Assembly: GCF_032854445.1 (NCBI RefSeq)
Contig: NC_088301.1
Coordinates: forward strand, 3,286,001 to 3,350,000
Direction: 5' to 3'
Length of the DNA stretch: 64,000 bases
Source: Liolophura sinensis
Lineage: Eukaryota; Mollusca; Polyplacophora; Chitonida; Chitonidae
Shown here one piece after another: positions 35,376 to 47,800 of this stretch. Below the pieces are notes generated by a model. That model was given only the letters and a program-made list of their open reading frames with translations, did not search any database and was not told the DNA's origin. A program made the position numbers and the translations under genes. Each line of letters begins with the position of its first letter. Within the stretch, counting starts at the first letter, position 1.

Positions 35376-36541
35376 GCCAAGGCATGAAATAGATATTAAA
35401 CAAGTCATAGAGGCTTGTTAACGCTTTGAGGTACAACGACAACGTGGAAAACTCTAGTCTAAGATGTTGTAAAAAGTTTTCTATTCAATTTTTGGGAAAA
35501 ATTGTCAATAGCTTGTGCATGGACACTGCTTTTTTTTTAAATTACAACACACATGGAACGTTTTTATTTAATTTTTTTCTTCCCTTCTAAGATGCAAAAG
35601 GAGAAGCGATGAATTCAGATATTTAGTAACCTCATGTCAAAACAACAGGGAGAAGAGTCGGATTTGGATTGGGGTGTGGTTGGGTTCCGAGATGATAGAT
35701 GTGAAGCTCAAAAATTCACGACCGTTATCCGAAATTACAGGAATACATCAAGTAAAGGGTCATATAGAGACATAAAGTGTATCTTAAATTCGAGTTTTTT
35801 CTTTCAAAAGTTTTGGGAATAACCTTTTTTTTAACTTGAAGGGACACACGATGATTTGTGACTGACTGGTATGAGATACGGGGAGTCAAGGCTGTGTTCA
35901 CACCAAGCTGAATTTTTTCGTACTGATCTTAGAGTCGATTATTTATCCGTTTAAAACCATTATCTTTTACTTAGAATTTCTTACTAACTTCAAGTTACTT
36001 TTAATGCTAAACTCTTACTGCCAGTTAGTACAAACAGGCTTATACTGTTCCCCTGAGGTACTCAGGAAATTAAATATGCCTTATCGACGTCCTTGTAAGC
36101 TTAACATTGTCTCCGGATGGTTTTGAATGAATGACTTTTTCGTTTATTGAGTTGATTGGTGTAAGAAATGTTCAGGTTGGCGAACACGTGCAAACACACC
36201 TATTGGTCATCCGGTCTTAAACAATGTCCACAAATGAAGTACTTCCAGTGGTTAAACATACGACATTAAAGCCTACTCCTGTATTTGGAATCTGGGCCGA
36301 CAAATACCTTTTCATATGTACGTTTTACCAGTTTTATAAACAGTCATTTTTTAAAACTTATTTTTCTTATAGGTACCGTAAGAGACTGTATTTTACACAT
36401 CTGCATTAAACCTGGGCACGACACGAACCACCCGGGGTCCCTATAAAATGTTATTTTTGTCGGTTAAAAGGAAAAGAACTATTTTGCATACCACGTTGTG
36501 TGTACATAATCGTGGTATATGTGATTTTTTGTTTGTTTTAG
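35376..36541. other. Intron 4 of gene 3, unique 3' part
   Basis: More diverged from genes 1, 2 and 4 than those are from each other, and it holds an extra segment at about 36030-36200. No supported exon. Confidence 0.5.
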
Positions 36542-36607
36542 CGGGTGCGGTCTATACTCGCTGGGGACGGACAAAATGTCCCAGCTATTCTACCACTTTG
36601 TACCAAG
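36542..36607 (+). CDS. Gene 3 exon 5
   Basis: 66 nt, AGAVYTRWGRTKCPSYSTTL (Lys for Glu before the Cys), donor CAAG|GTACGT. Confidence 0.8.
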
Positions 36608-37472
36608 GTACGTAGATATCTCGATCAAACTCTTTGACCAAACAAAGTAATGTAGCAATCATAACCAACTAAACCGTCTCATACGAAGACCTCAATTATA
36701 TGTACGTATGTAAGTGGCGTTAAAATGAAATTGATTATAGTCCGTAATGCCTAAAGTGAGTAGCTTTGAGTCATGAAGGACCCCTTACAACTAGATAGGA
36801 AATCGTCCCACTTCGGTGCAGCAGAGTGGGGGGAATTTTTTATGCAGAAAAACAAGCAAAATTTACTAGAATATAAAGTACAATTACTAAAGAACATCTG
36901 TGTAAAAACTTGGAGTAGTGCTTTTTAAGGGAATTCCCTTCATAATAAAAATACATTCACATTAGAAAAATTAGATTTACACAGGATTGTTTTATCTATT
37001 TCTTCATATATTGTCAGGTTATAAGTAAATAAGTTTATAAATATTATTGTCAATCTATACAGATTATATACAGTAATCCTCCAGTAAAAACTTAACGATA
37101 TTTATTTCAGCTAACAGCATATCGTACAATTACAAAGAAAGGGGGCGCCTTTTTAATCAGTCTGGTTTCGTAATAAATGTCCATTAGAGACACTGTCATA
37201 TATTCACGGTGTAATTCGTCAGACAAAACGTCTTTCAAATACCAACTCTGAATAAAAAAGAATATTATCCAATGCATTTAACCGCATACAGTAAGCTGAT
37301 GGTAACACATTTCATCATTTATACCTGTTACATAACAACTTTGACCCCATACCGGGAAGCCTTTCCTTCATTTTGCAGGACGATCTGTCATTATGAACAG
37401 CTTGCCAATCCGCCTGAGCAGCAGAGGGACAATTTCCCATCCTGTTACAAGGGGTCTTTTCAATCATTACAG
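36608..37472. other. Intron 5 of gene 3, short, without the TATTA array
   Basis: 865 bp against about 1.6-1.8 kb in the other copies. The TATTA array and the preceding tRNA-like remnant are missing. No other feature. Confidence 0.6.
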
Positions 37473-37967
37473 GTTTGATGGCCGGGTCACATTACCAGCA
37501 CAAGGGTAGCGGTAGCAACCATTTGTGCCTTCCTGTAAATCCTCAGTGGAACAAGACTTTTGGCGGATACCAGTTTGAAGCTTACCTGTATGGATCTGAG
37601 TTTGAGATTTCCTCAAACCATCGGATCTTCCACCAGACGAACTCAGGCGGGGATTTCTTCCACCAAAGGGACATCCAGTGTGCTGTCTGTAACACACCGG
37701 GCAGAGCGAGTCACGTGATGATCCCAGCCCGCCTGGAGTGTCCAATCGGATGGACCGTGGAGTATCTTGGGTTTCTCATGGGCTTCACATCATACTCACC
37801 GCAGGTCTGAGTACGTGTGCGTGGATCAGGATCCAGATACTCACCCCGCCACCGCTAAAAACGTCAACGGCAATCTGCTGTATATTGTAGAAGCCGTGTG
37901 TGGCCCACTGCCGTGTCCAAACTATGTTGACGGTTATGAAGTTACTTGTGTTGTTTGCACAAAATAA
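37473..37967 (+). pseudogene. Gene 3 exon 6, with one-base insertion
   Basis: 495 nt instead of 494. The frame is correct through ECPIGWTVEYLGFLM, then an extra G in the run at 37780-37782 moves it to a TGA at 37808-37810. The downstream sequence still encodes the normal end in the next frame (to 37967). The start region differs from other copies (FEISSNHRIFHQTNS). Confidence 0.8.
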
Positions 37968-39039
37968 GTCGAAGTTTTCGTTAAATAACTATTAGATATT
38001 TGTAACTTTGGTCAACATTTATACGGATTTAATATCTTTATTTCAAAAGGTGTTTTAGGCCGTAGTCACAAATCCGTCTCATATACGATGTCGATCAGAG
38101 ACAGCAGTTTAACCAATCGGCGAAGGATGTCCATGCCAGTCAGAAAACAAACCCATTTACTCGGTTGTATTTTGCACATTACCTTCTATATACTCGTACG
38201 ACATCCTGCTAAAACTAGAGCATTGGCCAATCTCCCGACACTGTTATCACGTTGTTTTTTGTCATGTGTGTGTTTTGGAAGAAGTTTAAGCTGTCCATAT
38301 TAGCCACGAAGTGGCACGGGCCATGAGATACATGTACTTAGACCTACTTACAAGGTGTCCAAATCTGAAGAATATCTTTTAGACATAATAATTTAGGCAC
38401 CGGTGTTGTCTGGCCCATATTCCAAAAAACATATGTAATAGATACATGTATGTTGATGTTTAGTCTCTGTTTTTACGTTATAAATTGGAAAGCTATATAT
38501 TGCTTTTTGTGTGATATACACTGTAGGCCAGTTTTGGAAAATCAGCTTAGCAGGTAAATACAACAATGGCCGAATCCTCTAGCACCAAACTGAATAAAAA
38601 GATAGATACCAAGCCACTCTGAGCTTTATGTACATCAGAGTCCAAATATGTGATTACTTTTCTCCACATCAGTATATAACGTGTATTTTTGAAAAAAGTT
38701 TAATTATAAAGATAATCAAAATTGTGACTTAAATACAGAGCTGAACATGTCAGACAAGGGCTCCAGCCTGCGATTTTTTTGATTAGAGGGACGATTGACT
38801 GTGGTGGGAAAAAAGTCAAATAATAATGTATAAATGTTACTGTAAAGAACCACAAACCTCTTTTTATTTATAAATTAACAAAAGCGATTCCTTAATATAA
38901 CTATTCGTTAGGATATAGCAATTTTAATGAAGATAAATTTAAAACTAAATTTAGCTTGCAAGTGTACGGAAACAGCTTTAAAAAACTTAAAAACATGTGA
39001 CAGGCAGCGCAAAATAAATTACCTCGTATCTGTCAAACT
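37968..39039. other. Intergenic flank, alpha type, after gene 3
   Basis: Near-identical to 225-1299. The SINE target AAAACTAAATTTA near 38941 is empty. No AATAAA directly after the stop. No supported gene. Confidence 0.6.
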
Positions 39040-40330
39040 GAGGTTGTGAATTTACCACAAGTCCACAGTACAACCAAAGAATAGCAGTGTTACATACTAT
39101 ACATACATGCACTGTAAGTGCTTGTTTGAGACGTACAGCTGAAAAAAAAACAAATAGCAAAGCTAATCAGAAATGAAAATCTGCCAATGAAAAAACGCCT
39201 TCTGTGTATCGTAATACAAAATGCATGTATTTGCCAGGGACTAGTTCAAGAAGCACAGTGGAGAAAGAAAAATAAGTCTAGAGAACACCTACTGAGTCAG
39301 GACAGCCAAAAGTAAACTGCATACGTGATAAAACAGAATTTTGGTCCTACGCACTATATATACATGTAATATAATTGTCGAACAGACGTTGTGACTTTAC
39401 CACAAGTCCTCATTACAACCAAAGAATAGCAGTGTTACACACTATATCCAAGCACTATAATTGTCGAACTGACGTTGTGACTTTATCACAACTTTTCAGT
39501 ACAACCAAAGGACAGCAGTATTACATATACGAGTTCAAGAAGCACAGTGGAGAAAGAAAAATAAGCCTAGAGAACACCTACTGAGTCAGGACAGCCAAAA
39601 GTAAACTGCATACGTGATAAAACAGAATTTTGGTCCTACGCACTATATATCCAAGCACTATAATTGTCGAACTGACGTTGTGACTTTATCACAAGTCCTC
39701 AGTACAACCAAAGAATAGCAGTGTTACATACTATATATAAATGTACCATAATTGTCGAACTGACGTTGTGACTTTATCACAAGTCCTCAGTACAACCAAA
39801 GAATAGCAGTGTTACCTACTATATATACATGTACTATAATTGTCGAACTGACATTGTGACTTTACCACAAGTCCTCAGTACAACCAAAGAATAGCAGTGT
39901 TACATACTACATATAAATGTACCATAATTGTCGAACTGACATTGTGACTTTACCACAAGTCCTCAGCACAACCAAAGAACAACAGTGTTACATACTATAT
40001 ATAAATGTACCATAATTGTCGAACTGACATTGTGACGCTACCACAAGTCCTGATTACAACCAAAGAATAGCGGCCCTACACACTGTACATAAAAGTAATA
40101 TAACTGTTGAAATAACGTTGTGATTTTACCACAAGCCCACAGTACAACCAAATAATAGCAGTGGTACATACTATATATACATGTACCATAACTGTCGAAC
40201 TGACATTGTGACTTTACCACAAGTCCTCATTACAACCAAAGAATAGCAGTGTTACACACTATATCCAAGCACTATAATTGTCGAACTGACGTTGTGACTT
40301 TATCACAACTTTTCAGTACAACCAAAGGAC
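39040..40330. repeat. 88-bp minisatellite upstream of gene 4
   Basis: About twelve units, with the same interrupting segment (GCTTGTTTGAGACG and on) as at 1380 and a different unit order from the sister array, showing that the arrays rearranged after the duplication. Confidence 0.85.
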
Positions 40331-40454
40331 AGCAGTATTACATATACGAGTTCAAGAAGCACAGTGGAGAAAGAAAAATAAGTCTAGAGAACACCTACTG
40401 AGTCAGGTCAGCCAAAAGTAAACTGCATACGTGATAAAACAGAATTTTAGTATT

Positions 40455-40511
40455 TTGTTTTTTTTTGTTTTTTTTTTTTTTTTTGGTCGGGGGGGGGGGG
40501 GGGGGGGTGGG
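40455..40511. repeat. Poly-T followed by a G-run of about 19
   Basis: T-runs end in GGTC then a very long uninterrupted G-run (40489-40507). Length in such runs is unreliable in assemblies. It could form a G-quadruplex. Confidence 0.8.
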
Positions 40512-40749
40512 TCTTAGGCACAAATGTCAGAAAGCCTGTATCATAATCACGCCGTTCAGGCGACACAGACATCTAAGTATTACATACGAATGTGGAATAT
40601 TGGTGACATTGAGCGACCGAGATATCCGACAGCTGACGGTTGTCTTCCTCCAAATTAGTTCGGATCTAGTTCGGATTCACATGGGAGAAAATTTGTCAGT
40701 ACTCTGTCAAACGTCGGGTGTTTAGCCCGGGAACTCAACTCTCTTTCTA

Positions 40750-40785
40750 CCCCCCCCACCCCCCCACCCCCCCCACCTTCCCCCT
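40750..40785 (-). repeat. C-run cluster (G-quadruplex motif on the minus strand)
   Basis: Several runs of seven to eight C separated by single A, followed by CCTTCCCCC. The minus strand has at least four long G-tracts with one-base loops, which fits the G4 consensus. In the sister copy near 2925 this piece and about 330 bp after it are deleted. Confidence 0.75.
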
Positions 40786-40789
40786 TCCG

Positions 40790-41873
40790 AAAAAAAATGA
40801 CGGCTTCGTGTACGTGACTACTACTTAAGTATAATGTTGAACAATACTTAAACAAATAAACCTGTATACTGTAGATGCAGACATAGGGCCTATACCTTGT
40901 ATATACTACATTGGCCTAACAAATGCTCACTGTATGCAATACAGGTTTTCGCCAGAACAATAAAATTTCCCCCAATTCATAGAAAATGTTCTTTTATAAT
41001 TACAGGCTATAGATTAGTTTTGGCAGATACAATAGTTGATGTGATCTTCTACTTTCTTTTCTATTTTTTTTTTTTGTCCTCTTTGAAATCGTATGAAGCT
41101 GCTAGAATATAGCATATTAATACGTCTACTAAACACCACGGAATCTGGGTATTTATTTTATATTACACTGCTCATTTGATACTTGATACGTTTATTCACT
41201 GCCATCGTTGATGTCTCACGTCACTCTCATAATTATCATGTATAGTACTGCGGTCAGCGGTAGGAGAAAACCATCGCCTTTTGTCAAGGAATTGTTTAAC
41301 CTATTACTTCAAACTGAGGGTACACCGACTGGAGGAGGATTCGAATCCTGTACCAGGGTGCGACAAACAATTGTTTTGTAGCATTAGATGGTCACTATTC
41401 TTAGCTAAATTGGTGGATATAGTTCTAACTGCTTATGATAAAGTTCTAACTGCTTATGATAAATCTCTAACTCTTTATGACAAACACAGGTACATCACTC
41501 AAAATGTAATACCTAATTAACAGACAGTTAATACAGGACAAAGTGTACAAACTTAGTACTTTAAAGACGGACGAACGACATGTACGAGAGCTGTATTCGA
41601 GTTTGTGACAACTGTAGATATACTCTAACCACCATCGGTAGCCACGCTGTAGCAAGATCAGGTAACGGCGGATTCACTATCACATATACGCAATGGTTAC
41701 ACAAGAGATTGTGCTTGACTTCTTCCTTTCCAGCAACTATGCGTACTTTTACATCTTCTTACATTTCAGTCTGGCTATGAAGGGTAAATGACTTTAATTT
41801 AAAATCGCCAGTATATGGCAGCAAATATTGTCAAAGTAAATTTAAGCAACAATCATTTATTCTTGCATTCAAA
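40790..41873. other. Spacer upstream of cassette I of gene 4
   Basis: Counterpart of 2920-3704, including the small TAAAGTTCTAACTGCTTATGA repeat at about 41418-41480. No supported gene. Confidence 0.5.
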
Positions 41874-41880
41874 TATAAAG
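41874..41880 (+). promoter_or_regulatory. TATA box of cassette I (gene 4)
   Basis: TATAAAG, 86 bp before the ATG at 41960, as in gene 1. Confidence 0.6.
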
Positions 41881-41959
41881 GGAGACAACTACACTGACGT
41901 TACCAGTCTGAAAAAGGTCGATTCGTTGAGATTATGATCAAACGTAACTGTATCAACAC

Positions 41960-42258
41960 ATGAACCTGGTCTTCCGCCATCATCTAGAGAAAATGATTTC
42001 AGTGTGTGCTTGAGGCTTTGTCATCGCTGTTGTGTTTGTTCAGCAGGTCTGTTTCATTAGTCGACCGCCTTCGGCAATGTCATTTTCAACTAAGCTTTCC
42101 CTATTTATTCACGCTAACAACAACTACAGAAAGTTCTGTTTTCTTAACTCGTTGGGCTAATCAGTTCGGCCTGCTACACAATGTCAAATTTTTTTCCTAT
42201 TGTGTTTGTCAGATTTTAGCCACCACGGATCATGGTCAGTCGTCTCCCAGGGAAATAG
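41960..42258 (+). pseudogene. First-exon cassette type I of gene 4, broken
   Basis: Exon 1 (41960-42046) has the same in-frame TGA (42011-42013) as gene 1, so this mutation predates the block duplication. Exon 2 (42213-42258) ends at the GC donor AG|GCAAGG, also shared. The frame past exon 2 stays open to 42386. Confidence 0.6.
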
Positions 42259-42386
42259 GCAAGGAAAGTTGCCTGCGTATTGTAGGAGTAATGAAATTGG
42301 GGATTGGGTTCTGTAAGATGTGTATGAACTATCAAGACTTGCTGTCAGACAGATCAGAGACTGGGCTGATCATGTTACAGTCGTAG

Positions 42387-43748
42387 GGCATGATATTATA
42401 TTTCCCCGCATCTGCAGAACTCGTGATCAGGGTAAAGCAGGGCTATTTAACATGGCTTAAGTAATAAACTTACCCTTTCTGTAGTTGTATACTGTGAATC
42501 TGTGTGATTTTAAGTCATCTGGAAAACTAGGATCACGTTTCACTTATGCTTCTTTCGGAAATATTACGTTTTTCCTGTGTGCTTTTCTGGACATACAACT
42601 TTTCTGTTCTATCACAAGAGACACACCATACGCCTGCCCTTCTCAATATATGAATTCCCCCGGTAACACTACGCTCCAGATATATCTTACTGCCTGCCCC
42701 TCCTGGCACAAAGAAGGAATATATAGTCATAGAGTATGTTGCTGACATCAGCGGTTAATATGAACATTCTCTAGTGACCGGTTCTCATTGTTGAATGAAG
42801 TCCCGCTACTTATTTTGTGATTAGTGACATTTTTTTTTCTCATTGTGTAACTTACCTGAAAATGGCAAAATTGTCGGTGTTCATACAATACTAGATGTAT
42901 TAAATTAGCGCTGTTCATACTGTACAAGATGTAAATTGGTGCTCTTTATCCTGTATTACATGTATTAAACTGGTGAACATTATAAAAAAGCTGATCTGTA
43001 TCTCATAGTCTCAGCCTAATATCAGTTGTGCTGTGTTCCAGGTACCGTCTTTAAGAAGAGGGTAACCCAAGATAGAACAACAAATAAAGATATTTACAGA
43101 AAAATCAATTTGTTTGATAAGCAAACTAACGTTCCTTGATGAATATCTTACATCAATATAGTGTGGACCTCTTCACATGTGGGAAAGATACCTAGTCTGG
43201 GCACTTTTCCGTACACCATAAAAGTGATGGCCATAGTGTTTGTGAACACGTTTTGGGTGTCACGTTTAGCAACAATTAAACAAATAACACTGTATATTGT
43301 ACAAACATATATGTTATATATACTAGATTGGCACAACAAATATTGTATGTAATTCAGGTTTTGTGCACAATAATAAAAAATGAGACGGTCAACACAGACA
43401 TCACCGGAGGTCTGGATATTTTTGTTAAATTACACTATTCATTTGATACATTTACTTGATACTCATATCGTTGTTTCACGCCACTCTCAACAGTTGTCAG
43501 TTACTCCACTGCTGTCGGGTTTACGGATGTGGGGAGGTAAACAGAGATCGTAGAAAACCATCGTCCTTTCTTAAGAAATTTTAAAAAATGTTTAGCAGCA
43601 ACAGATAGCAACAGATTGCATCCGCGCGTCCATGGTTCAAAATGTAATTCTTAATTAACAGAACACTGGCAACTGACAAAACTGGCGCCCATCGCCGTAT
43701 GAACCTAGTGCTACAAACACGAGTCAATGATAACGGCAGATCACTAAC
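42387..43748. other. Spacer between cassette I of gene 4 and the retrotransposon
   Basis: Near-identical to 4218-5570, with a few degenerate 34-bp repeat units at about 42880-42985. No supported gene. Confidence 0.5.
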
Positions 43749-43752
43749 ACAT

Positions 43753-44762
43753 TGTTACGGTAGTGAAAACGGCAACAGAAAACAGACTCAGTGACTCAAT
43801 ATTACAATGTAAACAATGCTTTATATATAAAATGAGACGTACAGTTTTACAGACAGTTCAACAACAACAACAACATACACATTAGTATTACCGGTCTTTA
43901 CAAGTTTCCAGTTCACCTTTGCATCCCAAGGAATGTATTCCAGGAAATCCAACGTAAGACCATGGGATAAACACACAATTCACACAAGTCACAAATTGTC
44001 CTAGACAGGTACTTCGCCAGGTTAGCGAACACGAACACAGTACACAGGTTACACAGAACTGGAACAGTCAAGCCTTTGAATGACGTCACACCCGCAGAGC
44101 ACAACACAGGTAAATACAGGCATGGAGGTATAATCCACTTCAGATCAGTCACAGCTCCCGCAGAAGCTCACAAACGAGCCGTTCAGAGACGTAGAGTAAT
44201 GTCACCTTGTGCAGAACGAACGTCCTTTGCAAAACTGAAAACTTCAGTTTAGAGTCCTTGACGACCTTGTCGGTCAGGTGAGGTCAGCGTTGTTAAACAA
44301 ATTACACAGTCCACACTGTATAATCATAATCAAGATCCGAACACCAATAAACGTGACTTCCGCAGAAATTCACATAACCAGACATCAGTACTACTGTGGT
44401 ACACAAACGGTGCCGGCATAAAAAACTGTCCTCCCAAATGAAACTGGCATCACCAGCTCATATCAAAATAATGGACTCGATACGAGAGCGTCTCACACTC
44501 TCCTGGCTCCCAGTGGGTGCAGCAAAAATACTCCACTCTGCACAGAAAACACGGCTTATATACGTGCCAGGTGGATTCAACTATTCTTAGACACAGAATT
44601 AACAGCCAATGAACAGCCAGTTAAATAAACAGAGCATTGAACGAGGTGCTTTCGGCCAGGTCCGCACTGTACATATATAACAGGGCCTGTTTGCTTATAA
44701 CATACAACACAAAGGTCCGCAGACTAACAGTACATGAAAACGTTAAATAGTCATACATAACA
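43753..44762 (-). repeat. 3' LTR of the retrotransposon
   Basis: 1010 bp, direct repeat of 48921-50315 minus its SINE. Differences from the other LTR are few and mostly one-base length changes in short runs. Confidence 0.9.
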
Positions 44763-44773
44763 CCCCCATCCTT
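44763..44773 (-). other. Polypurine tract of the retrotransposon
   Basis: On the minus strand AAGGATGGGGG lies directly before the 3' LTR, where the plus-strand primer is expected. Confidence 0.65.
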
Positions 44774-44898
44774 CAGGGAAAGAAAGTTTTGCATAAAACT
44801 TTCTTTAACATATTCATAATCATGAATAATAATAATAACGTTTACCACAGTCTTTAAAAACAAAGCTGCAGAAAACCAACTAGACACGTGACAAACAA

Positions 44899-47800
44899 TC
44901 AGCAATCACATTTATCTTTCCCTTTTATGTGTCTAATCTCTAGATTAAATTCTTGCAAAAGCAAACTCCACCGTAACAATCTTCGGTTTTTACTTTTTAG
45001 TTTGTGCAAGAAGGTTAAGGGATTGTGATCTGTATACACAACAATGGGGTAACTTGACGAAGTCACATATACTTCAAAATGCTGTAATGCTAGAATCAAG
45101 GACAGACATTCCTTTTCTATTGTCGAATAATTTCTCTGGCACTTGTCAAATTTGCGAGAGAAAAAACATACAGGGTGATTAACGTGATCTGTTTCATTTT
45201 CTTGTAACAAAACTGCCCCAGCAGATATATCACTAGCATCAACAGCTAGCTTAAATGGTAAATTAAAATCAGGTGCTACAAGTATGGGGCCGCTGCTTAG
45301 CATGGCCTTTAATCTATCAAAAGATCTCTGACACTCAATGGACCACAAGAATTTAGCACCTTTCTTTAACAGCTGAGTTAGTGGCTCACTAACAAATGAA
45401 AAGTTCCTACAGAACTTTCGATAATAACCTGCCATGCCCAAAAAACGCTTTAACTCTCTCTTACAACTTGGCACTGGAAAACAAGAGATAGCACCTCCAC
45501 TAGGATGTACAATATTGAGATCAGTGCTATCTCTGTCTACATATGGCTTTAACCTGTTAATGTGACAAAGTTGTCTAGATTTGCGCCGATCAGGAGTGAA
45601 AATAATATAATTAAGATCACTTAGCCTCTTGTCTACTACATAAGGTCCAAAATAACGAGCCTCAAGTGGCTTACCACTAACTGGAAGTAAGGCCAATACC
45701 TTCTGACCAACTTCAAATCTACGTCTTACTGTCTCTTTGTCATACTTAGTTTTCATACTCTTCTGAGAAGCTGTAAGATTCTCTCTGGCTAACTCACATA
45801 CTCTGTTGAGCTTAGTACGAAAACTTGACACATACTGTAATAGGTTAACATTGTCACTATCACCAGACACAAACTTTTCCTTGAACAACTGTAGTGGACC
45901 ACGCACAGTATGGCCAAACACAAGCTCAAATGGACTAAATCTAAGTGACTCTTGTACAGACTCTCTTACAGCAAACATTAACAAAGGTACACCCTCGTCC
46001 CAATCTTTCCCTGTCTCAAAGCAGTAAGTTCTTATCATACTTTTCAGTGTCTGATGGAATCTCTCTAGTGCTCCTTGACTTTGTGGGTGATAAGCTGAGG
46101 ACTTATACTGGCTAATACCTAGCTCATGCATAACTTGTTGGAACACACCAGACATGAAATTTGAACCCTGGTCTGACTGTACTGACTTAGGCAGACCAAA
46201 CATGGTGAAGAACTTAACTAAAGCCTTAATTACAGTCTTGGCAGTAATATTCCTTAATGGAATTGCCTCAGGGAAACGAGTTGAAGTACACATTATGGTT
46301 AACATATACTGATTTCCAGACTTTGTCTTAGGTAGCGGACCAACACAATCTATTAAGATTCTACTGAAGGGCTCACCAATTGCAGGAATAGGCCTCAAGG
46401 CTGCCTTGGGGATTGTCTGGTTAGGTTTCCCCACTAACTGACATGCATGACAAGACCTGCAAAATTCAGTAACATCTTTCCTTATTCCTGGCCAATAAAA
46501 ATGACTGAGAATCTTATGATAGGTCTTATTAACACCTAAATGACCTGCTAACGGCGTTTCATGCGCTATGGTCAGTATGTCTTTACGGTAAGACTTGGGC
46601 ACAACTACCTGATGCTTAATTGCCCATTCATCCTCCAACGAAACATCGGGAGGCCTCCACTGCCGCATCAATATGCCAGACTTGACATAGTAGTAGCATG
46701 GGTCAGGTAAAGATTCACCATCTTTAGCTGCATCATTAAACAAGCAAGAAATACTTGGATCACTGTGTTGTTCAGCAATCAACTCAGTCCTACAAAATGG
46801 CTGATCACCACTAACAAAATTAGTATCTACTTCCTGCTGGCTGTCTAATTTGGAAGAATCTCCATCCAACATTTTGTTGAGAAAAGTCTCACTCAAATCA
46901 ACAGTACTACCCTGGTCTGTACTGACTTTTCTAGACATAGCTCTTGTAACAACACAGGACGGATATAAACCCGCTATCTCGCTTTCAACTGGCTCTGTGA
47001 CTGAATTCAGAGAAGGCTTATCAACCATTAAGGGATCAACAGTAACTTTATCATGTGCCAAGTCATTTCCCAACAACAAATGAATACCCTCAAAAGGTAA
47101 TGAAGGCTTAATGCCTACCCTGACAGGTCCAGATATCAAATCTGATGACAAATAAATATCATGAAGGGGAACACTGACAAAGTCACTAGACTCTACACCT
47201 CTAATAAGGGCACGAACCCCAGAGTATGACTCTTCAGAAAAGGGCAGAGTATTCATCAACAACAGAGACTGAGATGCCCCAGTATCCCTTAATATCTTTA
47301 TAGGGGTAGCACAAGACATGTCGCTTCTAAGCGACACTGAACCAGAATTGATAAACGGAGCGAAGCTATCCATAGAGCATTTGGGAATTTTATCCAATCC
47401 CGTATCAGCTAACTCAGATCTGCTTTTAACTGCTGATGTAACTTCCGGCAATGTTTTGTGCATTGCAACACAAAGACCTGTGGGCTTAGACTCATTCTGA
47501 GCTTCCCGTCTCCTTTTCAACGTGTAACATTCACTCATCACGTGACCTACCCGCTTGCAAAAATTACAAGTGACCCTATTTCGAGGACTACCATTCCAAT
47601 CTGAACTACGTGAACCATGAGCTGTAGAACCATTGGAGCCTGGTGTAGAACTCTTCTGTGTAGAGCTACCTCTACCTGTTGCATGTGACTGGGTATTTCT
47701 ACGTGTAAATGAATTAAATGGCTTACCCGTGTATGTAACCTTATGTGTCAAAGAATAATTATCAGCTAAACTGGCTGCCTCTTCAAGTGTACTCGCCTTC

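Larger units (their letters stand above)
28599..37967 (+). pseudogene. Gene 3: spongin-type short-chain collagen, open except for one extra G in exon 6
   Basis: This is the best preserved copy. Exons are 28599-28685, 28852-28897, 31884-31993, 33868-34057, 36542-36607 and 37473-37967. All splice sites are GT-AG, phases match, and the frame is open through signal peptide, Cys knot, ten Gly-X-Y triplets, linker and half the C-terminal domain. The only lesion is GGG instead of GG at 37780-37782, which stops the protein at 37808-37810. The near-identical gene 0 has GG there, so this may be a consensus error or a very recent mutation. AATAAA after the stop is changed to AATAAC. If real, the gene lacks its last disulphide-rich segment. 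Confidence 0.7.
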
